This document shows positions 33,810-43,085 of a DNA stretch of 64,000 nucleotides, one piece after another. The translations under genes were made by a program, and so were the position numbers. The stretch lies in contig CAVPMA010000014.1 in the NCBI GenBank assembly GCA_963706315.1, forward strand, positions 248,001 to 312,000. Direction: 5' to 3'. Below the pieces are notes generated by a model that saw only the letters and a list, made by a program, of their open reading frames with translations, had not been told where the DNA came from and made no database searches. Within the stretch, counting starts at the first letter, position 1. Every line of letters begins with the position of its first letter. Source of the stretch: CALMEC01 sp963706315 (GTDB taxonomy: Bacteria > Actinomycetota > Thermoleophilia > Miltoncostaeales > Miltoncostaeaceae).

Positions 33810-33857
33810 GGCTTGGGTCGGGCAGGGTAGGGCATCGTCGCGGGAAATGCAAATCGG

Positions 33858-33898
33858 GGCCGGGAGGAGTGCAGGCTGACTCGGCGCACCTCCCGGCC
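33858..33898 (-). terminator. Hairpin after the DUF3303 gene
   Basis: GGCCGGGAGG and CCTCCCGGCC form a perfect 10-bp stem around a 21-base loop. It begins 11 bases after the stop of the DUF3303 gene on the minus strand. No U tract follows, so it may act as a rho-assisted or 3'-protecting hairpin. Confidence 0.45.
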
Positions 33899-33908
33899 GG
33901 GTCGGGGT

Positions 33909-34202
33909 TCAGGCGACGGAGTCACGCCATTCGTTCACTTTCATGAAGATCGGGACGGCCTGCTCGATCTCGACCACCGGCATGAGCTCGAACTCGAAGT
34001 AGGCGATCCATGGCGCGACGCCCTCCATGAGGGCGGTGGGGCTGTCGGTGTCGAGGACGCCGAAGCCGCCGCTGCCGTCGGAGAAGGCCCAGTGGTGGAC
34101 GAACGTGAACGGCGGCTGCCAGTTGGTGAAAAGCTGGAGCGTGCGCTTCTCGCTCGATTCGGTGACGGAGTCCCTGACGCGGTAGATGAAGCCGAACTGC
34201 AT
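33909..34202 (-). CDS. DUF3303-type small protein
   Basis: A 97-residue protein, MQFGFIYRVRDSVTESSEKR, with FVHHWAFSDGSGGFGVLDTD, LMEGVAPWIAYFEFELMPVV and IFMKVNEWRDS. This is the DUF3303 ferredoxin-like (alpha/beta dimeric-barrel) pattern of a short YciI-like fold. Function unknown. ATG at 34202 follows AAAGGGG. It is followed by the 10-bp hairpin and preceded by a 200-bp gap without genes. Confidence 0.75.
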   Translation of the reverse strand: MQFGFIYRVRDSVTESSEKRTLQLFTNWQPPFTFVHHWAFSDGSGGFGVLDTDSPTALMEGVAPWIAYFEFELMPVVEIEQAVPIFMKVNEWRDSVA

Positions 34203-34418
34203 GTTCACCCCTTTGATCGGATCCGTCTGCCGACCGTACAAATGACGGGGTTGCCGGGTCAATGGCCCGGAGAGCCCCACCGTTGGGGAGCTGCCAGGGT
34301 CGCGCAAGACATGGAGTTTTTCAACATTTGATAGGCTCGGGCCGCGTTGGGCGGTTGAACGTGGGGTGGCGATCGCGCGGTCCGTCCTTTCTCGATCCGT
34401 GATGCCCAGGGGGCTTTC

Positions 34419-34724
34419 GTGCGACGGCTCGTACGTGTTCTCGTCGGTCTTGCGCTCTGCGTCGCGGTGGGCTGGACCGCGGCGGGGCATCGGTCGCAAG
34501 CCGCGCCCGCGAAGTGCCCCGCGGGAAAGGCCGCCCGCGTCGCCAACGGGGTGCGCACCTGCATTCCGGCATCGCGACTGAGGCAACGCGTGGTGCCGCC
34601 GTCCGTCCTGGTGGCGACGGTGCGAAGGACCCTTTCGGGCTGGCCGGTGCTCTCGATCCGCCATCCACAGTCTGAGAGGCGTAGCCTGCCGCCAGGTATC
34701 TGGACGATGCCGCGGACGCTCTGA
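34419..34724 (+). CDS. Small secreted protein, probably truncated
   Basis: The GTG at 34419 opens VRRLVRVLVGLALCVAVGWT, a clear signal peptide, cut near SQAAPA. The mature start CPAGKAARVANGVRTCIPAS has a two-Cys loop often seen in small secreted actinobacterial proteins. After PPSVLVATVRRTL the composition becomes irregular, so the true C-terminus may have been lost by a shift or deletion. It lies 40 bp upstream of the broken BNR-repeat gene, in the same direction. Confidence 0.5.
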   Translation: MRRLVRVLVGLALCVAVGWTAAGHRSQAAPAKCPAGKAARVANGVRTCIPASRLRQRVVPPSVLVATVRRTLSGWPVLSIRHPQSERRSLPPGIWTMPRTL

Positions 34725-34765
34725 TCGGCGTCCGGTTCACCGCATGAGGCATGGGAGGTTGGTCG

Positions 34766-35894
34766 ATGAGGCGCGCGGTCTGGATTGGCGGGGTTGCCGC
34801 CGGGGTGGTGCTGGCGGCGTCGGTTGCGAATGGCGCGCCGGAGACGCTGGACTCCTACGCGGTGGCGGTCCACCCGTCGGAGCCGAACCGGGTGGTGGTC
34901 TTCTCGCAGGGCAGCCTGGGGCATGGGCACTGGGTCACCACCAGCATGGACGGCGGGGCGACGTGGGGAGCGCCGGTGGAGTCGCTGCGACGACCCTGGG
35001 GCTGACCGAGCACGCTGTGGTCCTGCCCGGCGGGGTGCTGCTCGTCCAGAGCGACAACGGCAAGGTGTTCCGCTCGGCGAACGGCGGCGTGACGTGGAAG
35101 GCGACCCTCAAGCCGCCGGCGTGGGGCATCGTCGACGTGGTGTCGGACGCTGCCCGCCCGAAGGTGGTGTGGGCGTGGAACCCCCTGGGAATGCTCTTCC
35201 GCTCCGTGGACGGCGGGATCGTGTGGCGCCGCGCGTTGCGCGAAGCGTCGGGCTGCACCGATGTCGACGCCCAGCCGGGGACGAAGGTGGTGCTCGCGAC
35301 GTGCGACATGTGGGTGAGGCGATCGATCAACCGCGGCGCGACGTGGCGGCCCGTCGGCCCGACCCGTTTCCCGCTGCCGCTGTTCTCCCGGGGGATCCCG
35401 CCGAGGTTCGAGAGCCTGGCGTTCGACCCGTCGCATCCGGCTGTGGTGGTGGCGACGGCGGTCCGCCCGCGGGGCCAGCAACCGCAACTGTGGCGCTCGT
35501 CGAACGCGGGCCGCACGTGGCGGAAGGTCGCGACGCCCAACGTGTCGCGCGTCCCGGTGGGTCGTACCGCGCCGGAGGATCGGGGCGATCCGTGTGACGG
35601 CGGGGGCCGACCAGATCATCGTCGGCCCCTTCACCAGTGCCGGGAAGCCCGTGTTCCTCGCGTCCGCTGACGGCGGGGTGACGTGGTCGATCCAGCCGCT
35701 CGACACCGGCCTGCCGAGCAACGACCCGCGCGGATCCGGCGATTCCGGACCCCGCCCGCGCCGCTGGTTCGAGCAGCGGGTTGTTCATGCCGATTCCGAC
35801 CGGCAAGGAACAGATCTGGGGTTACCGTTCCGCGAACCCCCTGTGGGGCGCGATCAGCTTCTACGTGGCTCCGGCTCCGCTCCTCCGCCGGTGA
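34766..35894 (+). pseudogene. Secreted BNR/sialidase-like beta-propeller protein, multiply frameshifted
   Basis: Starts MRRAVWIGGVAAGVVLAASV (signal peptide; GGGAGG ribosome site) and shows Asp-box-like repeats SMDGGATWGAP, SANGGVTWKATL, SVDGGIVWRRAL, SINRGATWRPVG, SSNAGRTWRKV and SADGGVTWSIQP, typical of BNR/Ycf48-like beta propellers. The frame changes near 34990, near 35590 and near 35735; the last frame ends with IPTGKEQIWGYRSANPLWGA and a stop at 35892. Sequence may also be missing near the first break. The protein would have been extracellular. Confidence 0.65.
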
Positions 35895-35904
35895 CCGAGT
35901 AGCC

Positions 35905-36165
35905 TCTCGGCGGGGGCAGGGACGTCCGACACGGCACGGATGCGTCGAGCGTCGGAAGGTCGAGCGCCCCGCCCTCGGGGATCACGCGACTCGACCGCCA
36001 CGTCCCGTCTGGGTTTGGTCCCTCGTGGACGTGACGCTCCGGGCGGGGACGTCGACGAGCCAGTACACGGGGGGCGCCGGCCTTCGCGTAGAGCGTCGCC
36101 TTGTACCGGTGATGACGTCGGGTGTCGGCCTCGTCACCAGTACAAGCTCGTCGATACGTGGCCAC
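35905..36165 (-). pseudogene. Uma2-family (DUF820) endonuclease, C-terminal remnant
   Basis: Minus-strand frames joined by two shifts give RYKATLYAKAGAP, VYWLVDVPARSVT and VHEGPNPDGTWRSSRVIPEG, then GALDLPTLDASVPC. This is the C-terminal half of the Uma2/restriction-endonuclease-like fold (normally KxxLYAxAGVPEYWLVD, then VxxxPxxxxY). The N-terminal half with the active-site Glu/Asp cannot be found upstream in readable form. A decayed gene. Confidence 0.5.
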
Positions 36166-36811
36166 GCCGCTCCGCGTCCGGGCCCTCGCGGCGAAGCTCC
36201 TCGAGCAGGGCGGTCACGCGGCGCTGGCCCGGCATCGTCGGCCCGGCATGGGCCCGGAGGGTCGCGACCTCGCGTTCGGAGCGAGCGCCTGCTTCGCACG
36301 GCTGCGGCGCGACTGGGCGACTTCGCCGCTGTCAGCGGGAAGACCGCTGACCTCTCATTGCAGATCGACGACCTGCGGAGCTCGGCGGAGTCGATCACCC
36401 GGGAACTGTGGACCGCGGCGGCCCGGAAGGAAGAGCGGTTCAAGGAATACCGGGCCCGGCGGGCAGGGAGTGATCCCGGCTGGAGCGACACGGTGGTGCC
36501 GGAGACGCCGTACGCTTTCATCGGGCGTCGCGCCGGCTCGGCGAGGTCACACCGACCGGAGCCAGACGCTTCCCGGCCGGGGGAGGCGTTCCTCGCTTCG
36601 GACGGTCAAGTCGCCGTCGACGGCCAGTGGTGCAGCAATCCCTCCGCGCTCCGTCGGGATGTCGCCGGCGTGGCGCTCGACCTCCCGGAGCACGCTGTCA
36701 ACGGCGAGGCGGTCGAGGGCACGCGTTCGGTGCGACCGAAACTCGTCGAAGCCGCCGGGCCAGTGTGGTGGGCGTTCGCTCATGACACGCGGCTGCGTTC
36801 TCCGCGTCGGG
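36166..36811. other. Unassigned stretch, possible decayed gene
   Basis: No complete gene can be supported. A plus-strand frame at about 36300-36530 reads RLGDFAAVSGKTADLSLQID then SITRELWTAAARKEERFKEY, which looks like a real helical protein piece without start or stop context. A minus-strand frame at 36547-36825 (MSERPPHWPGGFDEFRSHRT) is an alternative small ORF. Both are uncertain. Confidence 0.3.
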
Positions 36812-36985
36812 CTACGCGGCGGCACGACGGAGACGGAAGCGACGCTGAGCCGGGGAATGACCGGACGTGGTCGGCGCGGGTCGGGGGGTGGCGACGGCCA
36901 GGCGGACGAGCCGGTGGTGGGCGGCGCGGGCGTGACGGTCGGCGACGATGGCGGCGGAGAGGTGGCTGCTGAGTGTGGCGTTCAT
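36812..36985 (-). CDS. Possible 57-residue basic protein
   Basis: MNATLSSHLSAAIVADRHAR starts at 36985 with GAGGAGCC six bases upstream. The rest is Ala/Arg/Pro rich (AHHRLVRLAVATPRPAPTTS) and ends RRFRLRRAAA. The ribosome site is in favour, composition against. It lies directly downstream of, and in the same direction as, nothing obvious; the 37-kb regulator ends 100 bp away and is transcribed leftwards into it. Confidence 0.3.
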   Translation of the reverse strand: MNATLSSHLSAAIVADRHARAAHHRLVRLAVATPRPAPTTSGHSPAQRRFRLRRAAA

Positions 36986-37082
36986 GACGGCTCCTCGTGC
37001 TCGAACGTGATGGGACGAGCCTAGGAACGACGGGCAGGGGGTCGCATCGGGGGGCCACCCCAGCGTTGCCGTCACCACCCCC

Positions 37083-39686
37083 CTAGCTTTGGGGATCGAG
37101 GGGTACCCCTAGATTGCGGGCGGCTGTGACGGCCTCCCCGCGGTTTGCGGCGCCGAGCTTGTCGAGCACGGCCGCCACGTGGTGCTCCACCGTCTTTGGC
37201 GAGACGACCAGCCGCTCGGCGATCTGCCCGTTCGACAGGCCCTGCGCCACCAACTCCAGCACCTGCATCTGCCGGCCGGTGAGCCCCACCGGGTTCTCCC
37301 GGGTCGACGCCCGGGGGCCGCGCGGCACCCGTGTCGCGCCGGTGCGCCGCGCCAGGTCGCGGGCGAGGCCCGCCACCGCCGACGCCCCCAGACCGTCGAG
37401 GAGGGTGATCGCCTCGAGCAGCGAGTCGGGGTCGCCGGCCTGCATCAGGGCGAGGGCGCGGTGGTACGGCACCCCCAGCTCCCGCCACGCCGCGGCAGCC
37501 GCCAGCGGATCGCCGGCCATCTCCAACCCGAAGGGGTCGGGGCAAACCGGCACCTCGTCGAGCACGCCGGCCCGGTGGCGCCACAGGGCCAGCGCGCCGA
37601 CGTCCCAGCGATTCCCGACCTGCAGGGCCAGCGCGTAGGCTTCACGCGTCGCCGCATCGACCGCGTCGAGGTCCCCCGCCAGCCACGCCACCTCGGCCCG
37701 CGCGCAGGCGATCGGCCGGATGCGCTGCAACTCCTGTGTGGCCTCGGCGAAGCGCCAGGCCTGGTCGAGAAGCTCGGCGGCGCCGGGGTCGCCGCGGCGG
37801 GCGTGGATGAGTCCCAGCACCTCGAGCGCTGGGATCCGGGCGACCGTCTGACGCAGCGTCGGGATCGCGACGAGTTCGGCGGCGGTGGCCTCGGCTGCCG
37901 CCCAGTCGCCGGTGGCGAGGTCGATCAGCGCGTCGAGCGCCGTGAGGTACTCCACGAACGAGACCTGCTCACGCTCACGTGCGTACGCCATGCCGCGTTC
38001 GGCGATGCGCCGGGCGTCGGAATACCTGGCCTCGTCGTTGGCCATCCACGCGGAGTTGACGAACGCCCGGCAGGCATGCTCGTCGAGTCCCGCCTCCATC
38101 GCGCGGGCCGCGCTCTCGTCCAGCAGCGCCTGGCCGCGGGCGGCGGCGCCGTGCGCGTCGCCACCGAGGCTGGCCTGCAGGAGCGCCGTGCCGAGGTTGT
38201 TCTGGGCGTGCACCAGCGTCTCGACGTCGCCGACCTCCTGGGCGAGGGTCATCGCGCGCTCACCCCAGGGGATGGCCTCCTGGTCGTGCTGGGCGAGCAT
38301 CGCGAGCTGCGAGCGGTTGCTGAGCGCCATGGCGAGCTCGCGTCCGGGCGGCCCTTCCTCGAGCAGCCGGATCGCCTCGTCGGCGGCGGCCTCCGCGCCC
38401 GCCCGATCCCTCGCCCACCAACGGATCCGCGAGAGCCACCGGAGCGTCGCCCCTGTCGCCAGCGGATCGCCGAGCTCGCGGCGCAGGGCCAGCGCCTCCT
38501 CCCGTGCCCGCAGCGCCTGCTCGGGGTCGCTTCCGTGGTAGGCCTCCTCCGACAGGAGCTCGAGCACCTCTGCGCGCTCCTCGTCGCTCATCATCGTGTC
38601 GTACTCGGCGACGCGGGCGAGCAGGTCGACCGCCTCGCGGTGGGATCGCGCGGCGGCAGCTTCCCTCCCCGCAGCGGTGCCGTGGCGCACGAGGGCTTCG
38701 GCGTCATCGGCCTGCCACGCGTGGTGGGCAAGGCGGGCAGCCGACGCGCCTCGCCGGCCGAGAGCCGCCAGGACGGCGCGGTGCAAGGCGGCGCGGCGGG
38801 CCCCGGACAGTGTCTCCTCAACGGCGCGGCGGGCGAGCTCGTGGCGATATCGCGCGAAGGATCCGTCGATCACCAGCAGGCCGCGCTCCTCGCAGTCGGC
38901 CAGGGCGGCGTCGGCGGAGCCCAGGCATTCGTCCACGAGCCATTGCTCGGTCTGTGCTGGGACGACGCTCACGAGCTCGGCGGCTTCGCGACCGTCAGGC
39001 CCGAGGCGCGCCAGCCGGCTCAGCACGGCGTCGCGGACACTGGGCGGAGTGGGCCCGTCACCCGCCGAGAGCGCCTCCGTCACGAAGAACGGGTTGCCGC
39101 CGGTCACCGCGTGCAGGGAGGCGGCGTCGACCCCGGGACCGGCCAGGACGCCCACGGCGGCTGGGCTCAGCGGTGCCAGGGGGATCCGCCGTGTGCGAGC
39201 GGCCGGTGCGGCCGCCAGCGCCCGGCGAAGGGGATGGTCCGGGGCCACCTCGTCGTCGCGGAACGAGATCACCAGCAGCGCCGGCAGGTCCTCCACCCGC
39301 CGAGCCACGTGGGTGATGACGTCGAGGGTTGCCTCGTCGGCCCAGTGGGCGTCCTCGACCACGCACAGCGTGGGCCCGTCGCGGCGCAACTCGTCGAGTA
39401 CGGCGCGTGGGGCGCCCACCGGCTCCTCCTCCAGCCGGCGAAGCAGTCGCGGCAACTGGTCGGCGATCTCCAGGAACGGCCCCAGCGCCCGCGGCACCGC
39501 CAGGTCGTCGCACCCGCCGATCAGCGTGCGGGCCGCGTCGGCCTCGCCGGCGAACGCTCGAAGGAGGGTCGTCTTGCCAACGCCGGCCTCGCCGCTCACC
39601 ATCGCCACCGCGCCCGCCCCGGCGCGGGCCTCGTCGAGCGCCGCCGTGAGGTCGGCCAGCGCCGCTTCGCGCTCGAGGAGTCGCAT
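37083..39686 (-). CDS. Large ATPase regulator with C-terminal LuxR HTH, second copy type
   Basis: An 867-residue STAND/LAL regulator. Walker A SGEAGVGKTTLL at residues 31-42, Walker B CVVEDAHWADEATLDVITHV, arginine-rich ATPase end, a long TPR-like helical region, and a C-terminal LuxR HTH (LTGRQMQVLELVAQGLSNGQ, SPKTVEHHVAAVLDKLGAAN). Its N-terminal 210 residues are repeated almost identically at 43086-43712, marking the left breakpoint of a tandem duplication at 39060. Only this copy is complete. It is 49 bp from the AlkZ-like gene, same strand, and could control the duplicated surface genes (inference). Confidence 0.88.
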   Translation of the reverse strand: MRLLEREAALADLTAALDEARAGAGAVAMVSGEAGVGKTTLLRAFAGEADAARTLIGGCDDLAVPRALGPFLEIADQLPRLLRRLEEEPVGAPRAVLDELRRDGPTLCVVEDAHWADEATLDVITHVARRVEDLPALLVISFRDDEVAPDHPLRRALAAAPAARTRRIPLAPLSPAAVGVLAGPGVDAASLHAVTGGNPFFVTEALSAGDGPTPPSVRDAVLSRLARLGPDGREAAELVSVVPAQTEQWLVDECLGSADAALADCEERGLLVIDGSFARYRHELARRAVEETLSGARRAALHRAVLAALGRRGASAARLAHHAWQADDAEALVRHGTAAGREAAAARSHREAVDLLARVAEYDTMMSDEERAEVLELLSEEAYHGSDPEQALRAREEALALRRELGDPLATGATLRWLSRIRWWARDRAGAEAAADEAIRLLEEGPPGRELAMALSNRSQLAMLAQHDQEAIPWGERAMTLAQEVGDVETLVHAQNNLGTALLQASLGGDAHGAAARGQALLDESAARAMEAGLDEHACRAFVNSAWMANDEARYSDARRIAERGMAYAREREQVSFVEYLTALDALIDLATGDWAAAEATAAELVAIPTLRQTVARIPALEVLGLIHARRGDPGAAELLDQAWRFAEATQELQRIRPIACARAEVAWLAGDLDAVDAATREAYALALQVGNRWDVGALALWRHRAGVLDEVPVCPDPFGLEMAGDPLAAAAAWRELGVPYHRALALMQAGDPDSLLEAITLLDGLGASAVAGLARDLARRTGATRVPRGPRASTRENPVGLTGRQMQVLELVAQGLSNGQIAERLVVSPKTVEHHVAAVLDKLGAANRGEAVTAARNLGVPLDPQS

Positions 39687-39735
39687 GCCGGAATGCTCGC
39701 AGAGTCGCTGGACGTGGGTCTACGCCCGAGCCGGG

Positions 39736-40815
39736 TCAGTCGGGGCGCACCGCGAACACCGGGTCCACGCCCAGGAACCGCCCGACGTCAGCCGCCTCGT
39801 GTCGCAGCGCCCGGCGGCTGCCGCGCGGGAGGGTCGTGAAGGGCCGCACCGCGATCTCGCGGCGCTCCAGGCGCCACGTGCCGACGATCCGGCCGGTCAC
39901 CACCACCGCGGCCTGGATCATGCCGCCGTCCAGGATCCGCTTGGCGTGGGCTGGGTCGAGGATGAGGTCGCGGCCGCGGTAGCCCAGCAGGTAGTCGTCG
40001 AACCGGCCCAGCAGGCGGGGTGGGGTGTCACGGCCAGTCGCCAGATCGGTCGAGGCGAGGGCAACCATCGGCGTGCCCGCCACGTCCAGGTCCACCAGAT
40101 CCTCGGCGATGTGCCCGAGCGCTGCCCGCGCGTCGGGCATCGGCAGGCCCGACCAAGTGGCGAGGTCCGCGGACGTCGCCGGGCCGTGGCCGGCCAGGTA
40201 GCGCCGGGCCAGGCGGGCGAGTGCCTCGTCGCGCTCCAGCGCCGGCGCGGGGGGCACCCACTCGTCCAGGAGCACGTAGGTGGGCTCGTCGGCGCCCACC
40301 TCGGGCCCGCGGCAGATCAGGCCGAACGTTGCGGCGTAGTGCACCAGGTGGGCCGGGGCCTGGTCGGTCGGGTCGATCGCCACTCCCTCGGCCGCGATGG
40401 CGGCCATGAGCTCGGCGCGGGTGAGCGGCCGGGAGCCCGCGAGCGCCCGCTCGATCGCCGCCAGGCCGCGTCGGCAGGTGTCGGGGTCGAGGCCGAGCTG
40501 GTCACGCCGGCGCTTGCCCATGCGGGTGAAGTGCGGGCCGAGCAACCCGATGATCCATCGCACGTCGTCGGCGGCGAGCATGTGCAGGGTGCCGCGCATC
40601 GCCCACGTGCGGACCACGGCTGCCTCGCTACACGCCCGGTCGACGTCGTCGCGGGTCAACCCGATGCTGCGCGAGCGCACGGCCAGTCGCGCCGCCGGGG
40701 TGGACTGGGCCTGCAGGGCCACCATCCGGCGCACGGCGATCGCGACGTCGCCCGCCCGCTCGTGGTTGAGAAGCTGCGCCTGCAGCCGCAGGGCCCGCAG
40801 CTCCTGCGGTGACAT
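39736..40815 (-). CDS. AlkZ-like winged-helix DNA-binding protein, copy 1
   Basis: A 359-residue protein of the HTH_42/AlkZ superfamily (three tandem winged helices): MSPQELRALRLQAQLLNHER, RMVALQAQSTPAARLAVRSR, VVRTWAMRGTLHMLAADDVR, RRYLAGHGPATSADLATWSG and LLGRFDDYLLGYRGRDLILD. The QxQ motif of the AlkZ glycosylases is present as LQAQS. AlkZ enzymes unhook interstrand cross-links and alkylated bases, often in antibiotic producers. The ATG at 40815 fits the family start; the frame is open further up. Differs from copy 2 by a handful of substitutions (G/R, A/T, H/Q). Confidence 0.85.
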   Translation of the reverse strand: MSPQELRALRLQAQLLNHERAGDVAIAVRRMVALQAQSTPAARLAVRSRSIGLTRDDVDRACSEAAVVRTWAMRGTLHMLAADDVRWIIGLLGPHFTRMGKRRRDQLGLDPDTCRRGLAAIERALAGSRPLTRAELMAAIAAEGVAIDPTDQAPAHLVHYAATFGLICRGPEVGADEPTYVLLDEWVPPAPALERDEALARLARRYLAGHGPATSADLATWSGLPMPDARAALGHIAEDLVDLDVAGTPMVALASTDLATGRDTPPRLLGRFDDYLLGYRGRDLILDPAHAKRILDGGMIQAAVVVTGRIVGTWRLERREIAVRPFTTLPRGSRRALRHEAADVGRFLGVDPVFAVRPD

Positions 40816-41040
40816 GGCGGTCGGCACCGGGCGACGATAGCGCCAGCGCCCTGGAGGAATGACCTCGGCCGGCACGTCACAGGAATTTGCACGGTTGGGG
40901 TGCGAAGTTGGCACAGTGCGCGCACTACGTGTGACGCCGGGTCTGGCTGAATGGCTGGGCACTGTCAAACGGCCGAACCCGCGAAATCCGTGGTCGGCGA
41001 GCCCCCGTCACGGTGACGCACCCAACGCCGTGACAGAGCG

Positions 41041-41065
41041 GGCCGCCGGCCTCGGATGGGCGGCC
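41041..41065 (-). terminator. Hairpin after FN3-like gene, copy 1
   Basis: GGCCGCC and GGCGGCC pair (7 bp, 11-base loop) 34 bases downstream of the FN3-like gene stop on the minus strand; the same hairpin is present in unit 2 at 45067-45091. No U tract. Confidence 0.4.
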
Positions 41066-41098
41066 GGCCCAGGAACGACGAGAGGAGCTACGGCCCGG

Positions 41099-42802
41099 TT
41101 ACTTGGTGACGACGAACCGGCCCTTGCCGACGATGCGGCCGTATCGCTGTTGGGCGAACGACCCGAACCCCGGCCAGACAAACAGCTGATAGACGCCCGG
41201 CGCGAGGCGGTAGCGCACGCCCTGGAACGTCCACGAGCGCTTGAGCGGAAGCTTGGCCGCCGTTGGCCAGAGGCTCAGGATCTTGCGGTTGCCGCGGTAG
41301 AGCTGCACGTTGTAGTAGGTGGCGCGCGGGATCACGGCCCAGCGTGCGACCGGCGGGCCCTTGAGGCGGGCGTTGTTCAGTGGGGTCAGGAGCCGGCGGG
41401 CGGGGGAGGTGCGCACCGTCTGGGTGGCGAGGTTGCCCGCCCGGTCGATCGCGGTGACCTGGTACTGGTAGGCGGCGAGGTTGCGGACGCGCCGGTCGAC
41501 GAATCCAGTCGCCTTGCCGCGGAACACCGCCGAGATCGGGGCCCCGGAGAGACCGGGGCTGCGAGTCACCACGACCGCCACGGCGTCGCGGGTGCTCCAG
41601 TGCAGGCGCACAATCCCGTCGCCCGGCTCGGTGGTGAGGGGGCTGATCGCCGGCGGGGTCGCGTCGTACTTGAAGTTGAACGTGTACGGGGCGCTCACGT
41701 TGCCGGCCTGGTCGGTGCAGATGCGGGTCAGGGAACCGGTCGCGGTCTGAGGGCCGGCGTAGGAGGCCCAGCAGGCGGCGAGGCCCGACACCGCGTCGGA
41801 GCCGGTGAACTGCACGTCGAACGGACCGTTGATCCAGCCGTCCGCGTTGGGTTGGCGCGACGGGGCGGCACCCGTGATGACCGGCGGGCTGCGGTCGATG
41901 CCGATGCGGACCGGCTGCGAGCTTCCGCTGACGTTCGATGTCTTCGGCGGTGCAAAGCCGCTCGTGAAGTCGCCTTCGTTCGTGAACATCCGGCGGCGTC
42001 GCAGCCCGACGACATATACGCCACGGGCGACAGCGATGGAGAAGTTCAGCGCGACGGTGTCTCCGGTACCAGCGCGCACAGCTAGGGCCCGGGACTGCAG
42101 GTCGCCGACGATCGTCGGAGCAGCGCTGCGCCGACGACAGCTCCCACCGCCGCGACCGCGCACGAGCGACAACAACCAGGAGGAGCGTTCGCCGGTCGTG
42201 CTCACCGGGCCGTCGACCTCGTCGCGCAGGCGGCGGATCAAGCCGAGCATGCCCAGGCTCGCGAGGGTGAGCGTTCCCAGCGCGAGGGCGGCCCCCAGGA
42301 GCAGGTAGTCGGGTCCACCATCGGGCTTCGGCGGCAGCGGGAGGTCCAGCGGTGGCGTCGCCGTCGATGCGGCCTTGCGGGTCCGCCCCGTCGATGTGGT
42401 CGCCGGGGGTGTCGCAGCGCGCGATGTGGCCGGGGCCGACCGCCTCGTCGTCGAGGTTGCCGCCGTGCTCGAGCGTCTTGTGGTCGACGACGAGCGGCTC
42501 GTCGGCTGCGATCGCCGAACGGTCGACGCCGATCCCGCGGCGTCGGGTCGCGGCGATACCTGAGCACCCGCCCCGGGCGCCGGGTCCGGCGAGGGGGAGG
42601 GGGAGGGGGCTAACGCGCTACCCGTCGCGCCCGCAGCCGTTGCCGCGACCAGCGCGACGAGAGCCTGAGCGCCCGCTCCCGTCGCCGGGTCGGGTGTGGG
42701 GGAGAGGGCCAGCGCGCGGCCCGTCGCGCCCGCGGCCGTGGCCGCGACCAGCACGACGAGAAGCGGGATCCGGCGGGGCCGCCGTTTCGACAATTTTTCC
42801 AT
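41099..42802 (-). pseudogene. FN3/Ig-like secreted protein fused by frameshifts to small membrane protein, copy 1
   Basis: The frame is open from MEKLSKRRPRRIPLLVVLVA (ATG 42802) to 41099, but comparison with unit 2 shows two genes run together. 42802-42195 corresponds to the small membrane protein (its true middle, DRSAIAADEPLVVDHKTLEH, lies in another frame). 42190-41099 corresponds to the secreted protein: VRIGIDRSPPVITGAAPSRQ, FTGSDAVSGLAACWASYAGP, PRATYYNVQLYRGNRKILSL and QLFVWPGFGSFAQQRYGRIV are nearly identical to copy 2, while the signal peptide and first domain (MFTNEGDFTSGF) are scrambled by shifts. The C-terminal Ig/FN3 domains could still be made. Confidence 0.65.
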
Positions 42803-42817
42803 TTTCCTTATAGGAAA
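42803..42817 (-). promoter_or_regulatory. Palindrome over the ribosome site of the small membrane gene, copy 1
   Basis: TTTCCTATAAGGAAA has 6-bp arms around ATA and contains the AAGGAAA ribosome site immediately before ATG 42802. It is conserved in unit 2 at 46706-46720. In mRNA it could hide the ribosome site; in DNA it could be an operator. Confidence 0.4.
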
Positions 42818-42858
42818 GTTTGCTGAGAGCGGGATTCTCTTGGTGCAACGTACCGGGA

Positions 42859-42890
42859 GATGCGCGCACCCGCAATCGGGTGCGCGCATC
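42859..42890 (-). terminator. Strong hairpin between repeat gene and small membrane gene, copy 1
   Basis: GATGCGCGCACCCG-CAAT-CGGGTGCGCGCATC is a perfect 14-bp stem with a 4-base loop, 23 bases after the stop of the repeat-gene remnant. The unit 2 equivalent (46762-46790) has a different sequence in the stem but also pairs perfectly. No U tract on either strand. Confidence 0.6.
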
Positions 42891-42912
42891 TACTCGCTCA
42901 TCGGTCAATCGG

Positions 42913-43085
42913 TCAGATCACACCTCCCTGCTGCTGCATCGCGTATTGCTTCAGCCAGTTGACGTTCAGCGCCAGTGACGCGGCGATGGAGGCGTTGGTC
43001 TGCTCGACCGTTCCGGCGTCGCCCTTGCTACCGATGCGCACGGGCGTGTTGGTGTTGCTCGCCCCCTTCTGGGTGGAGGTCGCTG
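42913..43085 (-). pseudogene. 3' remnant of the QTN-repeat gene, unit 1
   Basis: Reads STQKGASNTNTPVRIGSKGD, AGTVEQTNASIAASLALNVN and WLKQYAMQQQGGVI before the stop at 42913. It joins the first half of a repeat like the sixth of the full gene (near-identical to 47392-47496) to a terminal half like the last repeat (WLDQTAVQQQGGVI), so repeats between have been lost. Upstream it is fused out of context to the LuxR fragment and has no start. Confidence 0.75.

Larger units (their letters stand above)
39060..43085. repeat. Tandem duplication, unit 1
   Basis: First copy of a directly repeated unit. It begins inside the complete LuxR-type gene and runs through the AlkZ-like gene, the FN3-like protein, the small membrane protein and the last part of the repeat gene, ending with GCTGAC fused to LuxR sequence. 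Offset to unit 2 is exactly 4026 bases across the first 2.7 kb and drops to about 3904 at the small membrane gene because of indels. Confidence 0.85.

Noticed and set aside
37179..40812. Long plus-strand frames opposite the LuxR-type regulator and AlkZ
   Set aside because: Antisense shadows; the minus-strand frames have clear motifs.
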